The notes under the pieces are model-generated. The model worked only from the letters and a program-made list of their open reading frames with translations. It searched no databases and was not told where the DNA came from. Shown here piece by piece: positions 1-11,261 of a stretch of DNA of 64,000 nt. Source of the stretch: Leptodactylus fallax (lineage: Eukaryota > Chordata > Amphibia > Anura > Leptodactylidae); contig CAMRHE010000167.1 of the NCBI GenBank assembly GCA_947044405.1, positions 2,835,001 to 2,899,000 on the forward strand, in the 5' to 3' direction. The translations under genes and the position numbers were made by a program. How positions within the stretch are numbered: the stretch's first letter is position 1; every line of letters begins with the position of its first letter.

Positions 1-1490
1 TAATCTTGGGGGGATAAGTTCAACAGCAGTGAACATATGGAATCCAAGATAGGTGAGTCTCTAGCTTTGAAGCCCTCTAGGTGGACATCGTTGAGTTTTC
101 GCCTGGCGCCAGCCATCCGATATTGGACCAGGTGGATTCTTGATTGGAGGATCAACCATCGGAATATTCCATGCATTTAGCAATTTTTTCCCCTCCTCCA
201 GAGTCTTGATAACATGTACGAGATTATTGCGGGAGACGATCACACGGACCGGGAATCCCCATTTATACAGAATGTGATGTTGACGTAATGTTGTAGTAAG
301 AGGGATGAATTGTCGCCTGATTTGTAGTGTCGTGGCAGAGAGATCTGAATAGATGGATATCTTGTGATATGGTTCAGGTAGGCGGTCTGTCTTTCGTGAA
401 GTCAGCAGAACCAGCTCTTTAGTGCGATAAAAATGGATCTTTGCCAGAATATCCCTGGGTACTGTTTCATCTAAATGTGAGGGTCTCGGAATTCTATGAG
501 CTCTGTCAATAGTTAAGTCCATTTTCGTGAGATTTGGTAGGAGCGATTTTATCATATCCTGAAGGAAAACGGTTAAATCTTTTGGGGGTACTGATTCTGG
601 GATCCCTCTAAATTTTAGATTGTTTCTTCTGGAACGGTCCTCTAGATCGGCTATCTTAGCTTTAAGAAAGGACACATCCCTTTCCACGTTGTAGTGCGCA
701 TCTATAAGCTCATTATGTGATGTAGCAAATTCCGCCATTTTAGATTCAACATGTACCGCACGGTTTTTTAACTCTTGAAGATCTCTATCTAACGGTTTCA
801 CCATAAGGGAAATGTCTGTCTTTAATGATCTACAAAAGGCCATGAGCATATTTTTCATTGAAGCCTCAGTTAACAGGCTTTCTGTCGCAGGTATATCTGC
901 AAAGAAATCAATAGATGGAAGTGTATACTGTGTGATGTTGCTCACCTCCTCTCCCTGCGGACCAGTGCTCTGGAGCCTGGGCTTCTGCTTCACCGGGCTC
1001 GCAGTAGGTGATTCCTGTGTCCCCAGGCTGGATGCAGTTGTAGGCCTCGTGACTCCATTTTGTGTAGGCCCGAGGTTCGCGCCCCCTCCCGGCCCGCTGG
1101 GAGGGAGAATCAGCTGATCCCGAGTCTGCCCGTTCAATCAGCTGTGGCAGAGACGGGGCCGACAGTGCTCTCCGTTGCGCGGAGAGTGAAAGCGTTTCCT
1201 CCGGAGGGTCCCGCGGAGGAGTCGAGGCCCTGGATGCGGTGACTGCGCTCGGGCCTCCGCCATCTTGATCCTCTCCCCCTCCGTGTGGGAAGAAGAAATC
1301 TAAGAGTTTCTGCGGTTTCACCGCCGATTTGCGCTTCCTGGGCATCCCCAAAGGTGAGATCTCGGTCCTGGGTTAAGTTTAATAGCTCCCTCCACGGGCT
1401 TGTCGCTGTTAAACGTCGCTTAGTGAGACTCAGGCTGGGAGCTCTGAGATTATCCGACCATATCGTACCGCGGCTAGGCTCCGCCCCCAT
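1..1490 (-). mobile_element. L1-clade LINE, 5' portion, cut by window start
   Basis: The element reads leftward. Its likely 5' end is a GC-rich segment at about 1480-1490 (GGGGGCGGAGCC on the minus strand), which resembles the start of the second L1 at 15401. A short 5' UTR leads to an ORF1 start at 1345, and ORF1 runs down to 61. ORF2 would lie to the left, outside the window. No target duplication can be checked because only one end is present. The assignment rests on the ORF1 protein family. Confidence 0.85.
61..1351 (-). pseudogene. L1 ORF1p (RNA-binding chaperone), frameshifted
   Basis: This is the L1 ORF1 protein, which in known L1s trimerises through a coiled coil and coats element RNA. 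The ATG lies at 1345-1347. The first ~80 residues (basic MPRKRKS start, then QKLLDFFF) are in one frame. The rest, from about 1137 to 61, is in another, so there is a single frameshift around 1060-1140. The second part shows a coiled coil, then the family hallmark ending RRNNLKFRGIPE at the RRM-like domain, then DRAHRI and a C-terminal domain with the YKWGFPVRV segment. Total length of about 430 aa is slightly long for the family. The frameshift implies either a dead copy or a sequence error. ORF2 is not visible. Confidence 0.85.
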
Positions 1491-2289
1491 TATTTATTGT
1501 TTTACATGTATAGTTCTGCAAGGAAAATTATTATCTGGACAGTTTTATATCATAGAGGTTGTACTTAACATTTTCCTTTGGATTAAGGTATGTGTGTAGC
1601 TAAGTTACAGTTAATAACATTATTAAATAAATTGTCATGGCTGCAAATCATTGTAATGAATCCATTTTCTTGCAGCACCTATTAATACTGTGTTTGTTAT
1701 ATTACAGCTACCATAGAAATGCTGACATCTGTAGCTAGACACCATGCGGCTGCTATCCCATCACTTATGAGAACTTTAAATATCTATAGCTGTGCCCTAA
1801 GCGTTTTTCTAAGACACCAATTCTATATGATAATATTATAATTAAAATAAAATTAAAAATCACTGTCTAATTTTTGATGCTGGTTCTCATCGTGGAAATC
1901 TGTATATAGTTAAGAACAAGTGGCACATTTTGATCAAGGATAATTACCGTCTCTAGGCATCTGAAAAAGGTACTTGGAGGTTATAATCCTTGGTACATAG
2001 ACAGGAGATCATACACAACCGTACAAGGTACATTGGTATATAGGGTACATTGATCAATGTGACTGGAATCAGACCTTAACCATTTACTTTTTTAGAATAA
2101 TTATGTTTTAATAAAATTTTTATAAGCCTAATAAACATTAAAAAGTAAGCAAAGACTAATATGAAGTATAAAGATAATTTAGCTATATATTCCATAATAA
2201 GAACAAGAAGAACATCCAGCAATTAAGAAGGCAAAAAAGTAAATAACATGTCTGCCTAAAGAAGCTAGATATATCATATGTGAGGAGAA
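1491..2289. other. AT-rich stretch, no gene seen
   Basis: I see no supported coding region, RNA gene or recognisable element here. Open frames are short and of skewed composition. Confidence 0.5.
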
Positions 2290-2560
2290 AATAACATTAA
2301 GGTCAGGGCCCCACGTTGCGAAAACGCAGTGTTTTGGCTGCGGCTGACATGCCGTGGTAAAAAACGCTGCATTTTACAATACCTGGCATTTTCTGTATAG
2401 GTATAATAGGGGCAGAGAGTCCACAGAAGAAAACTCTGCGGACTTTGTGAAAAACACAGCGGAAAAAAACTGTGATGTTTCTGCCACGTTTTTTTTTTGT
2501 AGCGTTTTTTTGCTACTTGGGGCCATAGCCTACACGGGTTTTCTTGAATACATGGAATAC
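2290..2560. repeat. MITE-like repeat (CCACGTTGCG...AACGCAG family)
   Basis: The left end (CCACGTTGCGAAAACGCAG at 2310-2330) and the T-rich right part near 2500-2535 (GTAGCGTTTTTTTGC) are loosely inverted. The same family signature recurs at 36195-36214 and, inverted, near 36385-36400. This is a non-coding DNA-transposon-like repeat; the superfamily is not determined. Confidence 0.5.
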
Positions 2561-2732
2561 TCCTATGAGGCTGTGGGTGGCGTAAAATTAAAAAAAAAAA
2601 GTGATACTCATCTACCCTCGGTCTTCCATAAGGGAGCAGTGTCTCCAGTTCCATCTGGTGCTGACACTGACCTGGCCAGAAGTGCAGAAGCTTAGGTGAC
2701 CACTGTGGCCAATCAGTGGCCTCAGTGGTCAC

Positions 2733-2782
2733 ATGTTGGGTACTGGTGATGTATCAGCAGTGACATCACCAGTACCCAACAT
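2733..2782. repeat. Perfect 20-bp hairpin
   Basis: The arms 2733-2752 and 2763-2782 are exact reverse complements around a 10-nt loop. They probably mark the centre or end of a foldback repeat. No coding content. Confidence 0.7.
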
Positions 2783-2842
2783 ATGCCAGAAAGCCCCTTT
2801 AAACCACTTAGATATCTAAAAGGGAGTCAAGCATAAATAGGT

Positions 2843-3036
2843 GAGGCTAGGTTCACACTCCGCCGGGTGACCCAAATGATGGAAAGCCCGTCCGCTAAAA
2901 CTGCGGGGTCTATAATGGGGTCTGCTGGGTGTCTGTCATGTTTCCATGCAGGACTTTTCTCTCTGCCAATTTTCAGCAGTTTCCACGGTGGAGTCTCCAA
3001 TGGAGACTCTGATGTAGGTGTGAACCCAGCCTAAGA
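2843..3036. repeat. Foldback MITE with GGTTCACAC termini
   Basis: The left end reads GGCTAGGTTCACACT and the right end reads AGGTGTGAACCCAGCCTA, giving inverted termini of about 16 bp. Non-coding. A related but more diverged unit begins near 3372. Confidence 0.6.
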
Positions 3037-3371
3037 AGGTATTTTTTAACAGTTGCAGGTTCTGAGCACAGGGAATATAGCTAAAGTTTATTGGATTGGA
3101 TATTTGGTTTATTGGATTAGTTTGACGGCAAACCAAAGGTAAGCTTCCGAATAATGCAATGTCTAGGTTGGTAACCCAAGGACATTGATGCAACCAAAAT
3201 TCCTACTAAAATTTTTAACCTCTCTCTTTCTTCTGCAATATTTCCCTCCTTTTTCAAACATGCTGTCATAACCCCACTACTGGAAAAAAGTTTGGGCGAC
3301 TTGGGTCCAAGATTTTTTCGGGTTGAACAAGTTCGGTACGAACCACACTTTAAAATGGCTTAAAACATTCT

Positions 3372-3655
3372 CAGGTTGGATTCACACCTGCGCATGTACT
3401 CCGTTAGGGGTGTCCGTCCCCGAACCCGTTTAAAAAATGTGGAGAGAAAAGCACTGCATGCAGCGCTTTTCTCTCCGCATTTTTCGCCTTTTTGGGCGGA
3501 AAACCCTACGGACCCCATTATAGTCTATGGGGTCCGTGGGTAACCGATTTTTTAAGCAGATTAGGTTTCCGTTCAGGGGGGTCCCCAAGTGGACCCCTGT
3601 ACGGAAACCCGAACGCAGGTTGAACCTAGTGTCAGGTGTGAAGGATAACGCCCTG
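3372..3655. repeat. Second GGATTCACAC/GGTGTGAA foldback repeat
   Basis: Internal inverted arms include GGAGAGAAAAGC (3440-3451) against GCTTTTCTCTCC (3465-3476), and ATTATAGTCTATGG flanked by matching GGACCCC/GGGGTCC. The ends carry TTCACACC and GGTGTGAA. Related to the 2843 element. Non-coding. Confidence 0.5.
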
Positions 3656-4420
3656 CCAAGCCGCTTGGCACACCTACGATCACCCTCCTTACCTCCCACT
3701 CACGCCCCGTGAGTGTCTGAGTTCATAGGATAACATGAAATGAGCTTTATAAATTTTATATATTTATTAACCCAAGTGGGTCGGTACTAGCCGCTAACAT
3801 ATACAGAATACACATCAACAGATGGTCAAGCAAATACAGGTGAAAACAAGCATACAGTACAGAAAATAAAATGGGATTAAAAGAGAAAAATGAATACCAA
3901 AACTAATCTGTAATCCGGTTCACTGAGGCCTGACTCCTAGTCCCCAGGGCACTTGCTTAAGTCAACAGCACAACGTGCCACACATCTCCCAGGATCAGAA
4001 AAAAGTGTAGAGAGTCTTCTTGTACAGAAGGGACACCCCAGCTAACTCCTAGCTGCCTCCATGCTGAGTGACCCAGAATCTTGGTCTTCCTCTCAGTATA
4101 AGGCTAGTGTCCAGCCACACCTCCCTTCCAGGTAGCCCCCTCCTCTTCCCCCCCCCCCCCCCCACTGCACGATCTTGGGAAAGAGGGGTGTTTTCCTGGC
4201 TACGGGAAAGATGTGTGTCTGGGGTTGAACTCGGGGTCATTAGCCCTCTCTCCCTCCTTTGACATCTTGTCCAGGGGTAATAAACTGGCTGGCCAGAAAG
4301 GGCAATCTCCCATGGTATACACATAAAACCACTGAAGTGAATTGACCACCAATGTACACACAGCTTAAACACAACATTACTAAAGGTATGTAAGACTAAT
4401 ATATGAATAAGGAATAATAC
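3656..4420. other. No gene recognised; contains a poly-C tract
   Basis: Low-similarity sequence with a C tract near 4149-4163. Open frames across the tract are proline/glycine artefacts of the homopolymer. Confidence 0.5.
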
Positions 4421-4742
4421 TGTTGGCAGCGGATTAATCTTTGACTGTCCAGACGTTCCACAGTAAACAGATATTTATTGAGGAACAAGAATAATACACT
4501 GTATTCTGTAACTTATGATCTCAGCTACTTGTCTGTGAGCTCCATGTGCTCTGCTCTGTGCTGTAGCTACAAAGAGAGAAACAACAGAGAGGAACTTCCT
4601 GGTTTTGTTTCTCTAGCCCCCACCTTTTTAACAGAGCTTTATTAAGAACTTAACACTATGCCTAGAGACAGAAGTTTATGCAGTTATAAATGTATAATCA
4701 GTAATTGTTGCAATACAGGCAATAATAAACCTTATTCCAACA
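4421..4742 (-). repeat. copia 3' LTR (322 bp)
   Basis: On the minus strand the segment begins TGTTGG and ends CCAACA, the usual TG...CA ends in a short inverted repeat. It is preceded by a purine run GAGTGGGGG at 4743-4751, a good polypurine tract for plus-strand priming. The outer flank AATAC (4416-4420) may be half of a 5-bp target duplication whose partner was lost with the 5' end. Confidence 0.8.
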
Positions 4743-4752
4743 CCCCCACTCA

Positions 4753-4969
4753 ACAATTACTTATCTAGTTAGTCCCATTGAGGTTCTGAGCTCTTCAAAC
4801 TTGGTTCTTGGCAATGGCATTGTCATAATATCAGCCACCATCTTGTCAGTTTCGCAATAAACAAATTCGATGATACCACGTTCTATCAAATCACGCAGGT
4901 GGTGATGTTTGAACGTCGATGTGCTTGGTTCTTGCATTGATCTTTTCACTGCTTGCAAGTTTAATGCAT

Positions 4970-5007
<38 letters not shown>

Positions 5008-5832
5008 GGCCCCGCCCCCCCCGGAAGGGTGGAAAAAGAGGGGGCGGGGGGGGGGGGGGGGGGGGGGGAAGGAAGCTTGGTTATCTTCATACATCATCGC
5101 TGGCTGAGTTGACGGCTTGCCAAGATCCTTTAACAACTGGTTTAGCCAAATGATCTCTTGAATTGCGTAGGCCGCAGACACATATTCTGTTTCTGTAGAT
5201 GATAAGGCAACAGATACCTGTTTTCTGCTGGACCAAGAGCTAGAACTTTCTCCAAGCTTCAACAAGTACCCACTTATTGACTTGCGATCACTTGAATCAT
5301 TAGCCCAGTCTGCATCCACATAGCCTGTGAATTTTAGTTCTCCTGTTGAAAACATTCTTAAACTTATGTCTTGAGTTTCTTTCAAATATTGGAGAATTCT
5401 CTTAACAGCATTCCAGTCTCTTTGGCGTGGATTTTCCACATGTCTGCAGAGAATACCCACTGCTGCTGCGATATCTGGTCAAGTCATAGTTGTTATGTAT
5501 AGAAGTGCCCCCACTACCTGTCTGTATTTCTCATTGTTTGGTAACAGATCATCTTCTCCTTCCAGTCTTAGGTAGGATGACTCCATTGGGGTTGATATAC
5601 CTTTTGCTTCTGACATTCCAAACTGGTTGAGGATTGAGTTGATATTTGCACTTTGGTTTTTAAAAGAAAACTTCCATCTTCTTCTCTCTAGATCTGGATG
5701 CCTAAATTATATGTAACAATTCCAAGGTCTTTTGTTTCAAAATGCTGATTCAGAATTTCAGTCATTTTTGCAATTTCTGTTTTTTCTTCATGTACGACAA
5801 TCACATCGTCTACATTTAGGTGCAACTCATCC
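4753..5832 (-). pseudogene. copia pol, second half: RT catalytic box and RNase H
   Basis: The part just left of the L2 insertion reads NVDDVIVVHEEKTE, carrying the YVDD-type metal-binding box of reverse transcriptase. The RNase H domain follows with YVDADWANDSSDRKS, SSTETEYVSAA and MYEDNQAS, then RTKHIDVQ and the C-terminal region ending near 4761. The reading is shared between frames starting near 5460 and 5090 plus sequence near 5490-5800, so there are at least two frame breaks. Between DNQAS and CIKLAS, where copia relatives have essentially no extra residues, about 100 bp of G-rich sequence is inserted. Product inactive as it stands. Confidence 0.88.
4969..5068. other. G-homopolymer block inside RNase H, probable assembly artefact
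   Basis: Two long G runs flank a short GC-rich linker on the plus strand. The block interrupts an otherwise continuous protein between adjacent conserved residues. Open frames through it (polyglycine or polyproline) are meaningless. A real G-tract expansion is possible but less likely. Confidence 0.65.
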
Positions 5833-6571
5833 AGCTGCTACCTACAGAAGTATTCTGACGACTCTGCAATAGTGGGTCTCATCACAGATAATGATGACAG
5901 GGAGTACAGAGAACTGAACCAGGATTTTGTGGACTGGTGCCACCGGAACCACCTGAAGATTAACGCGGGGAAGACCAAGGAGATGGTGGTGGACTTCCGC
6001 AAAGGCAGAAGCCCTCCTAAACCAGTGGACATCCTGGGGACGGGCATCGAGATTGTGAACACCTATAAGTACCTGGGTTTGCTCCTTAATAATAAGCTGG
6101 ACTGGGCAGATCATATGGAGGCCCTGTACAGGAAGGGCCACAGCAGGCTCTACCTGCTTAGGAAACTGAGAGCCTTTGGAATCCGGGGGGCACTTCTTAG
6201 AACTTTCTTCAACTCGGTAGTGGCATCAGCCATCTTCTTTGGAGTGGCCTGCTGGGGGGAGCAGTATATCAACCAGGGACAGAAATAAACTTGACAAGCT
6301 GATTAGAAAGGCCAGCTCTGTCCTGGGGATCCCACTGGACCCAGTGCAGGTGGTGGGTGACAGAAGGATACTGTCCGTGGTGAGCTCCATGCAGAAGAAG
6401 AAGTCCCATCCCATGCATGAGACTGTGATCGCGCTGAGCAGTACAGTCAGTGACCGACTGCTCCACCCTAGGTGTGAGAAGGAGCGCTATCGGAAGTCTT
6501 TCCTCCCCACCGCGGTTAGGCTGTACAACCAACACCGACCTAAGCGGAGATCATTACACACAGAGAACTGA
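5833..6571 (+). pseudogene. L2 ORF2 C-terminal part (RT box, thumb and tail)
   Basis: The first residues contain the YSDD catalytic box. Next come HRNHLKINAGKTKEMVVDFR, YKYLGLLLNNKLDW and RLYLLRKLRAFG, a succession characteristic of L2-clade ORF2. The frame from 5872 stops at 6288 and the protein continues from 6239 in another frame (KLDKLIRKASSVLG ... RYRKSFLPTAVRLYN), so one frameshift lies near 6270-6290. The endonuclease and most of the RT are missing through 5' truncation. Non-functional. Confidence 0.88.
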
Positions 6572-6775
6572 AATATCTCTCTGCCTGTTAACTCCCCCCC
6601 CTCCTCTGCTACGTCCTATCTGTCTGTCTGCTATTAATGTAATGCCTCTCACCTTGGAACATTCCTGTACATGTTGTATTTGTATTTGTATCTGCTTATC
6701 TTTGCTGCTGTAACACACTGAATTTCCCCATTGTGGGACTATTAAAGGACTATTATTATTATTATTATTATTATT
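5833..6775 (+). mobile_element. L2-clade LINE, 5'-truncated, inserted in copia pol
   Basis: Begins inside the reverse transcriptase at CYLQKYSDDSAIVG and runs to a 3' tail of ATT repeats at about 6747-6775. Short microsatellite-like tails and severe 5' truncation are typical of L2/CR1-type elements. The orientation is opposite to the host copia, whose coding sequence stops at the left edge and resumes near 6786. I see no clear target duplication. Confidence 0.85.
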
Positions 6776-6785
6776 ATAATAAGAG

Positions 6786-8540
6786 AATATACATTCACTT
6801 TCCATCTGTACACTTTGTGTATAGGCATGGGTCTGCTTGACCTCTCTTAAATCCTTCTTCCAATAAGACTTTGTTTATTTTGATATTCCATGCTCTTGCT
6901 GATTGCTTAAGACCATAGAGAGATTTTTGTAGTTTACAAACGAGGTTTTCTTCACCTTTTCTGATATAACCCTCAGTTTGAGTCATGTACAAATCCTCCT
7001 CAATGTCACCATTTAGAAAGGCAGTTTTGATATCCAAATGTCTGACAGACATCCTTTGTATAGCAGATACAGCTAATAGAGTCCTAAACGTGGTCTGCTT
7101 AGCAACTGGAGAAAATGTAGCAGCATAATCTTCACCATATTTCTGAGAATATCCTTTTGCAACTAATCTTTCTTTTAATCTGTGAACTTTGCCTTCAGAG
7201 TCATATTTGGTCTTAAACACCCACTTACACTTTATTGCTTTCTTGCCTTGTGGCAGTTTAATGAGTTTCCAGGTTTGAAGTTGATGAAGCGATTTCATTT
7301 CCTCATTAGCAGCATTAATCCACTTTGTTTTTTCATGGGTAGGTAGTCCCATGACTGTGGCTCTAGTTCAGGTAGTGTTTTAGCAATGTAGGATAGACGC
7401 TTAGCTGGTATACCCTTGTTTGATCTTGACGATCTTCTTATTTCAGGTTCACTTGATGTTTCCGTTGCTTCTTCAATGGTTGAAGAAACTAACCAAACTT
7501 CTACATCTTTCTCTTTGTCATTTTGTAACTGTGACTTAGGTTGTTGTTGCTTCATCTGGACTACTGGTATGATGTCATAAAACTTGAGCGAGACGAAGTT
7601 CTCATCAATCATTACATCTCTGTTTATTGTAACCTTGTTCGTTTCTGGGTGCAGTATTCTATATCCTTTCTGGGTTTCACTGTAGCCCACCAGGATACCT
7701 TCTTTGGCATGGGATTCCCACTTGGTACGTTTTTCCTTAGGGACATGCACAAATACTTTACTTCCAAATACTCGTATGTGCTGTAGATTAGGCTTTTTGC
7801 TGTTCCATATCTCAAATGGAGTTTTCTCTGTAGCTTTACCTGGTAACCTGTTTTGAAGATAGCATGCTGTCATGATTGCTTCATCCCAATATGTTGTAGG
7901 CAAATCTGCGTCTAATAGCATACTTCTTCCACTTTTACAGAGTGTCCGGTTTCTTCTTTCCGCTACACCATTTTGTTCAGGATTGTGTGGTACAGTGGTC
8001 TGAAACACAATTCCATTTTTCTTTAAAATGCTTTGTGTCTCACTGCTTGTATATTCAGTTCCATTATCTGCACGCAGGATTTTTGGCATTCTCCCAAATT
8101 TGTTATATACTTCAGCTAGATATGTTTCAAGTTTCCCTGGGACTTCATCTTTGCTGTGAAGTAGATTGACAACCGTATATCTTGAATAGTCATCGATAAA
8201 TGTGAGAAAATATCTCTTCTTTCCAGGAGTTAGAGTATTCATTGGACCACAAACATCAGTATGTATTAAATCCAGTGGCTGTTCTGATTTTGTAGTACTA
8301 TTCTTAGGAAAAGACAGCTTGTACACTTCATTGTCTGATTACACTGATCAATTGTAATGCCTTCAGCAAGTTGTTTTTGAACGAACTTTCTTATTGCTTC
8401 TGGGTCTCTATGTGCAAGACGCCTGTGCCATAGATGGATACAATTTGTGTGTTGTTCTTGTTTAGCAGTATATGCGTTTTCTTTGCAATTTAACTGATAT
8501 AGCTCATCTTTGATCTTTCCTTCTGCTAGTATACGGCCCC
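6786..8540 (-). pseudogene. copia pol, first half: integrase and RT N-terminal part
   Basis: From right to left: the pre-integrase zinc-binding region with HRRLAHRDPEAIRK near 8365-8425; the integrase core with HTDVCGPM (first D), LRADNGTEY (second D) and NPEQNGVAERRNRTL (E) between 8326 and 7900; then the RT palm start with WVFKTKYDSEGKVHRLKERL, HLDIKTAFLNGDIEEDLYM and KSLYGLKQSARAW between 7352 and 6800. The D-D-E triad is present. Frame breaks occur near 8326-8340 and near 7300-7350. The RT stops at the L2 insertion just short of the YVDD box. Confidence 0.9.
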
Positions 8541-8543
8541 TTT

Positions 8544-9257
8544 TTAACTTGTAACTTCATTTCCATGTCTTGTGAGTTTCTTCACAGATAACAGATTGCT
8601 TTCAAGGCTAGGTACATACAGCACGTCTTTTACTGGGATCTTTCTGCTTTGTGTTGGGGAGACTTGACAATCAATGTAACCATCCCCTATTCCCTCTGTA
8701 TTCATATACTGACCATTAGCCAAAATCACTTTCTCTGACTTACTTTGGTTAAGGTTAGAAAAGAAGTTTCTGTCATTGGTCATATGACTAATTGCTCCAG
8801 AGTCTATACACCATACATGCTTGGATGTACTTGCATTAATGGTGAAAGCAGTTTCAGTACTTGAATTGTGTTTTTCTTCAGTGATGGCACTTTTAACCCT
8901 TTGATTTTGCTTTTTCAGATGATTCATCCTAGCTTTCCAGACTCTGCAGTCAGCTTTTAGGTGCCCTGTTTTCTTGCATACAAAACACTCACGTGTTTCT
9001 TTCAAATGACTTTTATTTTCAGGTAGAGCTTGGGCTTTTAAAACGTATTCTGCTTCAGATACCCCAGCGCTGCATACACTCTCTGTCTTCCGCTTGTATT
9101 CATCTATAAGCTTTCCTCTGACATACTCCAGTGTGAGCTCATTATCTGGGCGCGCATCTAGTGCGGTTACAAGCGTGTCATAGCTTTCTGGAAGACCGCT
9201 TAATAGTAGTGCAGCAATATGTAAGATCTTCTCCAATGCCACATAAGTGCTCCACAA
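8544..9257 (-). pseudogene. copia gag C-terminus and protease
   Basis: The 237-aa frame holds a gag helical segment (LPESYDTLVTALDARPDNEL), one CCHC zinc knuckle CFVCKKTGHLKADC (CX2CX4HX4C) and the aspartic protease active site WCIDSGAISHMT. These act in particle assembly and polyprotein cleavage. The gag N-terminus is absent because the element is truncated at about 9257. The next domain follows after a frame break near 8540. Confidence 0.9.
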
Positions 9258-9477
9258 TTTCTAAAGTGTTTCATATATAGTCCTGCATATCACTGTTCTT
9301 ATTTAGCTGTGAGGAGGCCCAAAAGAGGTAACAGAAGCTGAGTGTGAATGTTTTTTTTTTATTTTTGTTATCTCCCCTGGGCCTGTATAATACAGCTGCC
9401 ATTTTAGTTTGCCCAAGGTGAATCTCCATTTGTTTGGTTAATAGAAAAACAAACAATTTGGAATATTTGGGTCAAAC
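9258..9477. other. Junction sequence, nothing recognised
   Basis: Short unassigned stretch between the truncated copia and the next LINE tail; contains a T run near 9351-9365. Confidence 0.4.
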
Positions 9478-10560
9478 TTGACTTGGTATGAGTCGGATTT
9501 GCCCATCTTGAGTCAAAAACTGAACTTCTTGTGTTCCCTCCATCTACTATCCAAACTAACCCTGATATCTCCTGCTGTCTTGGGGTTGTATTTGACTCAG
9601 ACCTCTCCTTCACCCCATATATTCAGGCACATGCATGCTAATGTCACCTGCACCTCAAAGACATGTGCAGAATCCACCCTTTTCTCACTGTGGAAACATC
9701 AAAAATCCTCATTGTTGCTCTGATTCTCTCTTTTCTTGATTATTGTAATTCTCTACTAGTTGGGCTTTCTCTTACTAAACTCTCTCCTCTACAATATGTC
9801 CTAAATGCAGCCGCCAAACTCATCTTTCTGTTAAACCAGTACACAAATGTATCTACCTTGTGACAGTCACTACACGGGTTGCCCATCTATAACAGAATAC
9901 AATATAAACTTATCATACTCACCCACAAATCCCTCCATAGTGCTGCATCTCTCTACAACTCATCCCTCGTCATTGTCTACCACCGCAACCATCCGCTCCG
10001 TTCTGCCATGACCTTAGACTTATATCCTCTGTTATCTGAACATTCCACTCCCATCTCCAAGCTGCATTGGTGCTCTGGAATGTTCTACACAGGACAATCA
10101 GATTAATACCCAACTATGGCAGCTTCAATCATGCCCAAAAACACATCTTTTTATGCAGGCTTACCATGCAACTTTATCACATTGTTCTCCACTTCCTCAC
10201 TCTAAGTTAATATTTCTTATCCTAAGCTATCTTTTCTACTCTAGTCCTCCATCCAAAGCTACCCTGCAGTCCATGCACTTAGTATCTGTATATTCATAGA
10301 TACTGGCTGGTCATGGCTCATACAGCTTCAGTTATATGATCTTATTTGTTAAAAGATGGCTGGACCATTGTACCAAACAAGCCTTCTTATTGTGTCCTCC
10401 TATATCTTCATAGATTATAAACTCTCGTAAGCAGGGCTCTCACTCCTATTGTTTGATATGTTAATTTCTTTCTCACATTGTAATGTCTAATATTGTCTGT
10501 TCATGTACCCTCTGAAGTGCTGCGGAATATGTTGGCGGTATATAAATAAAATTATTATTA
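9478..10560 (+). mobile_element. CR1/L2-type LINE 3' end
   Basis: Short, frame-broken coding remnants include LGLYLTQTSPS and, near 9740-9830, FLDYCNSLLVGLSLTKLSPLQYVLNAAAKL, which matches the C-terminal region shared by CR1/L2/Rex-type ORF2 proteins. A long 3' UTR ends with TATAAATAAAATTATTATT at 10540-10560, an AT-trinucleotide tail. Heavily decayed; clade assignment below CR1/L2 is uncertain. Confidence 0.72.
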
Positions 10561-10941
10561 TTAATAATTAGTGTTGAGCGAACCCGTTGAAGTGTCCGGA
10601 CGAACTTTGCCCAAAAGTTCGGTTCAGGTACCCGAACCCAAACCCCATTGAAATCAATGGGGACCCAAACTTGGTGACCCCAAAATGGCTGTAAAATGGG
10701 GATAGTAAGGGGTAGAGGGCTGCAAAATGGGGGCAATAACAGGGCAAGTGCCCTGCAAAAAATGGGGTAGGGAAGGTACTTAAAATAATAACATAAAATA
10801 AATAAATAAATTAAATAAATAAATAAAAAAGTTAACAAATAAAATAATAATTTTGAAACTGATGGTAGAGGTCCAGGGGGAGGAGGAGGTGGTGGTGTAA
10901 GTGGAAGAGGTGGAGGAGGAGGTAGCCAACACTTTAACCAC

Positions 10942-11235
10942 TCACTCAGGCACTGGCACACCCAAGTCCTGTGGGATCCATGCCTGGTTCAGCTTAATGA
11001 ACGTAAGTATGTCCATGTTGGCTGTGGATAGGCAGATCCTCTTGTTGGTGATGACACCCCCTGTGGTGTTGAACACACGTTCTGATAGGACACTTGCCGC
11101 AGGGCAGGTCAGCACCTCCAAGGCATAGAGGGCAAGCTCTGGCCACGTGTCCAATTTACTAACCCAGAAAAACCCAGAAATTGAACGAGGAGGACCCATC
11201 GCTCTGTACCAGGAGACGTGTCGACAGATACTCAT
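10942..11235 (-). pseudogene. hAT transposase C-terminal dimerisation domain relic
   Basis: The 97-aa frame includes WPELALYALEVLTCPAAS followed by VLSERVFNTTGGVITNKR and LSTANMDILTFIKLN. This matches the hAT dimerisation domain, where a conserved segment of the type P-A-S-x-x-S-E-R-x-F is followed by an R-x-x-L-x-x-x-x-x-x-x-L block. The rest of the transposase, including the RNase H-like catalytic residues, is absent. The relic shows which protein family mobilised this element. Confidence 0.85.
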
Positions 11236-11261
11236 CCACCATGTGAGTCAAAGTCAGTTAT

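Larger units (their letters stand above)
4421..9257 (-). mobile_element. Ty1/copia LTR retrotransposon, 5'-truncated, with 3' LTR
   Basis: Reading leftward the order is zinc knuckle, aspartic protease, integrase, reverse transcriptase, RNase H, polypurine tract, 3' LTR. Integrase before RT is the copia order, as opposed to gypsy. The 5' LTR, primer-binding site and start of gag are missing: sequence right of about 9257 does not match the LTR. The pol frame is broken in several places and interrupted by an L2 fragment at 5833-6775 and a G-rich block near 4969-5068. The element is therefore not autonomous. Confidence 0.92.

Noticed and set aside
4909..5112. Polyglycine-containing frames
   Set aside because: Created by the G homopolymer block; shadow of the copia RNase H.
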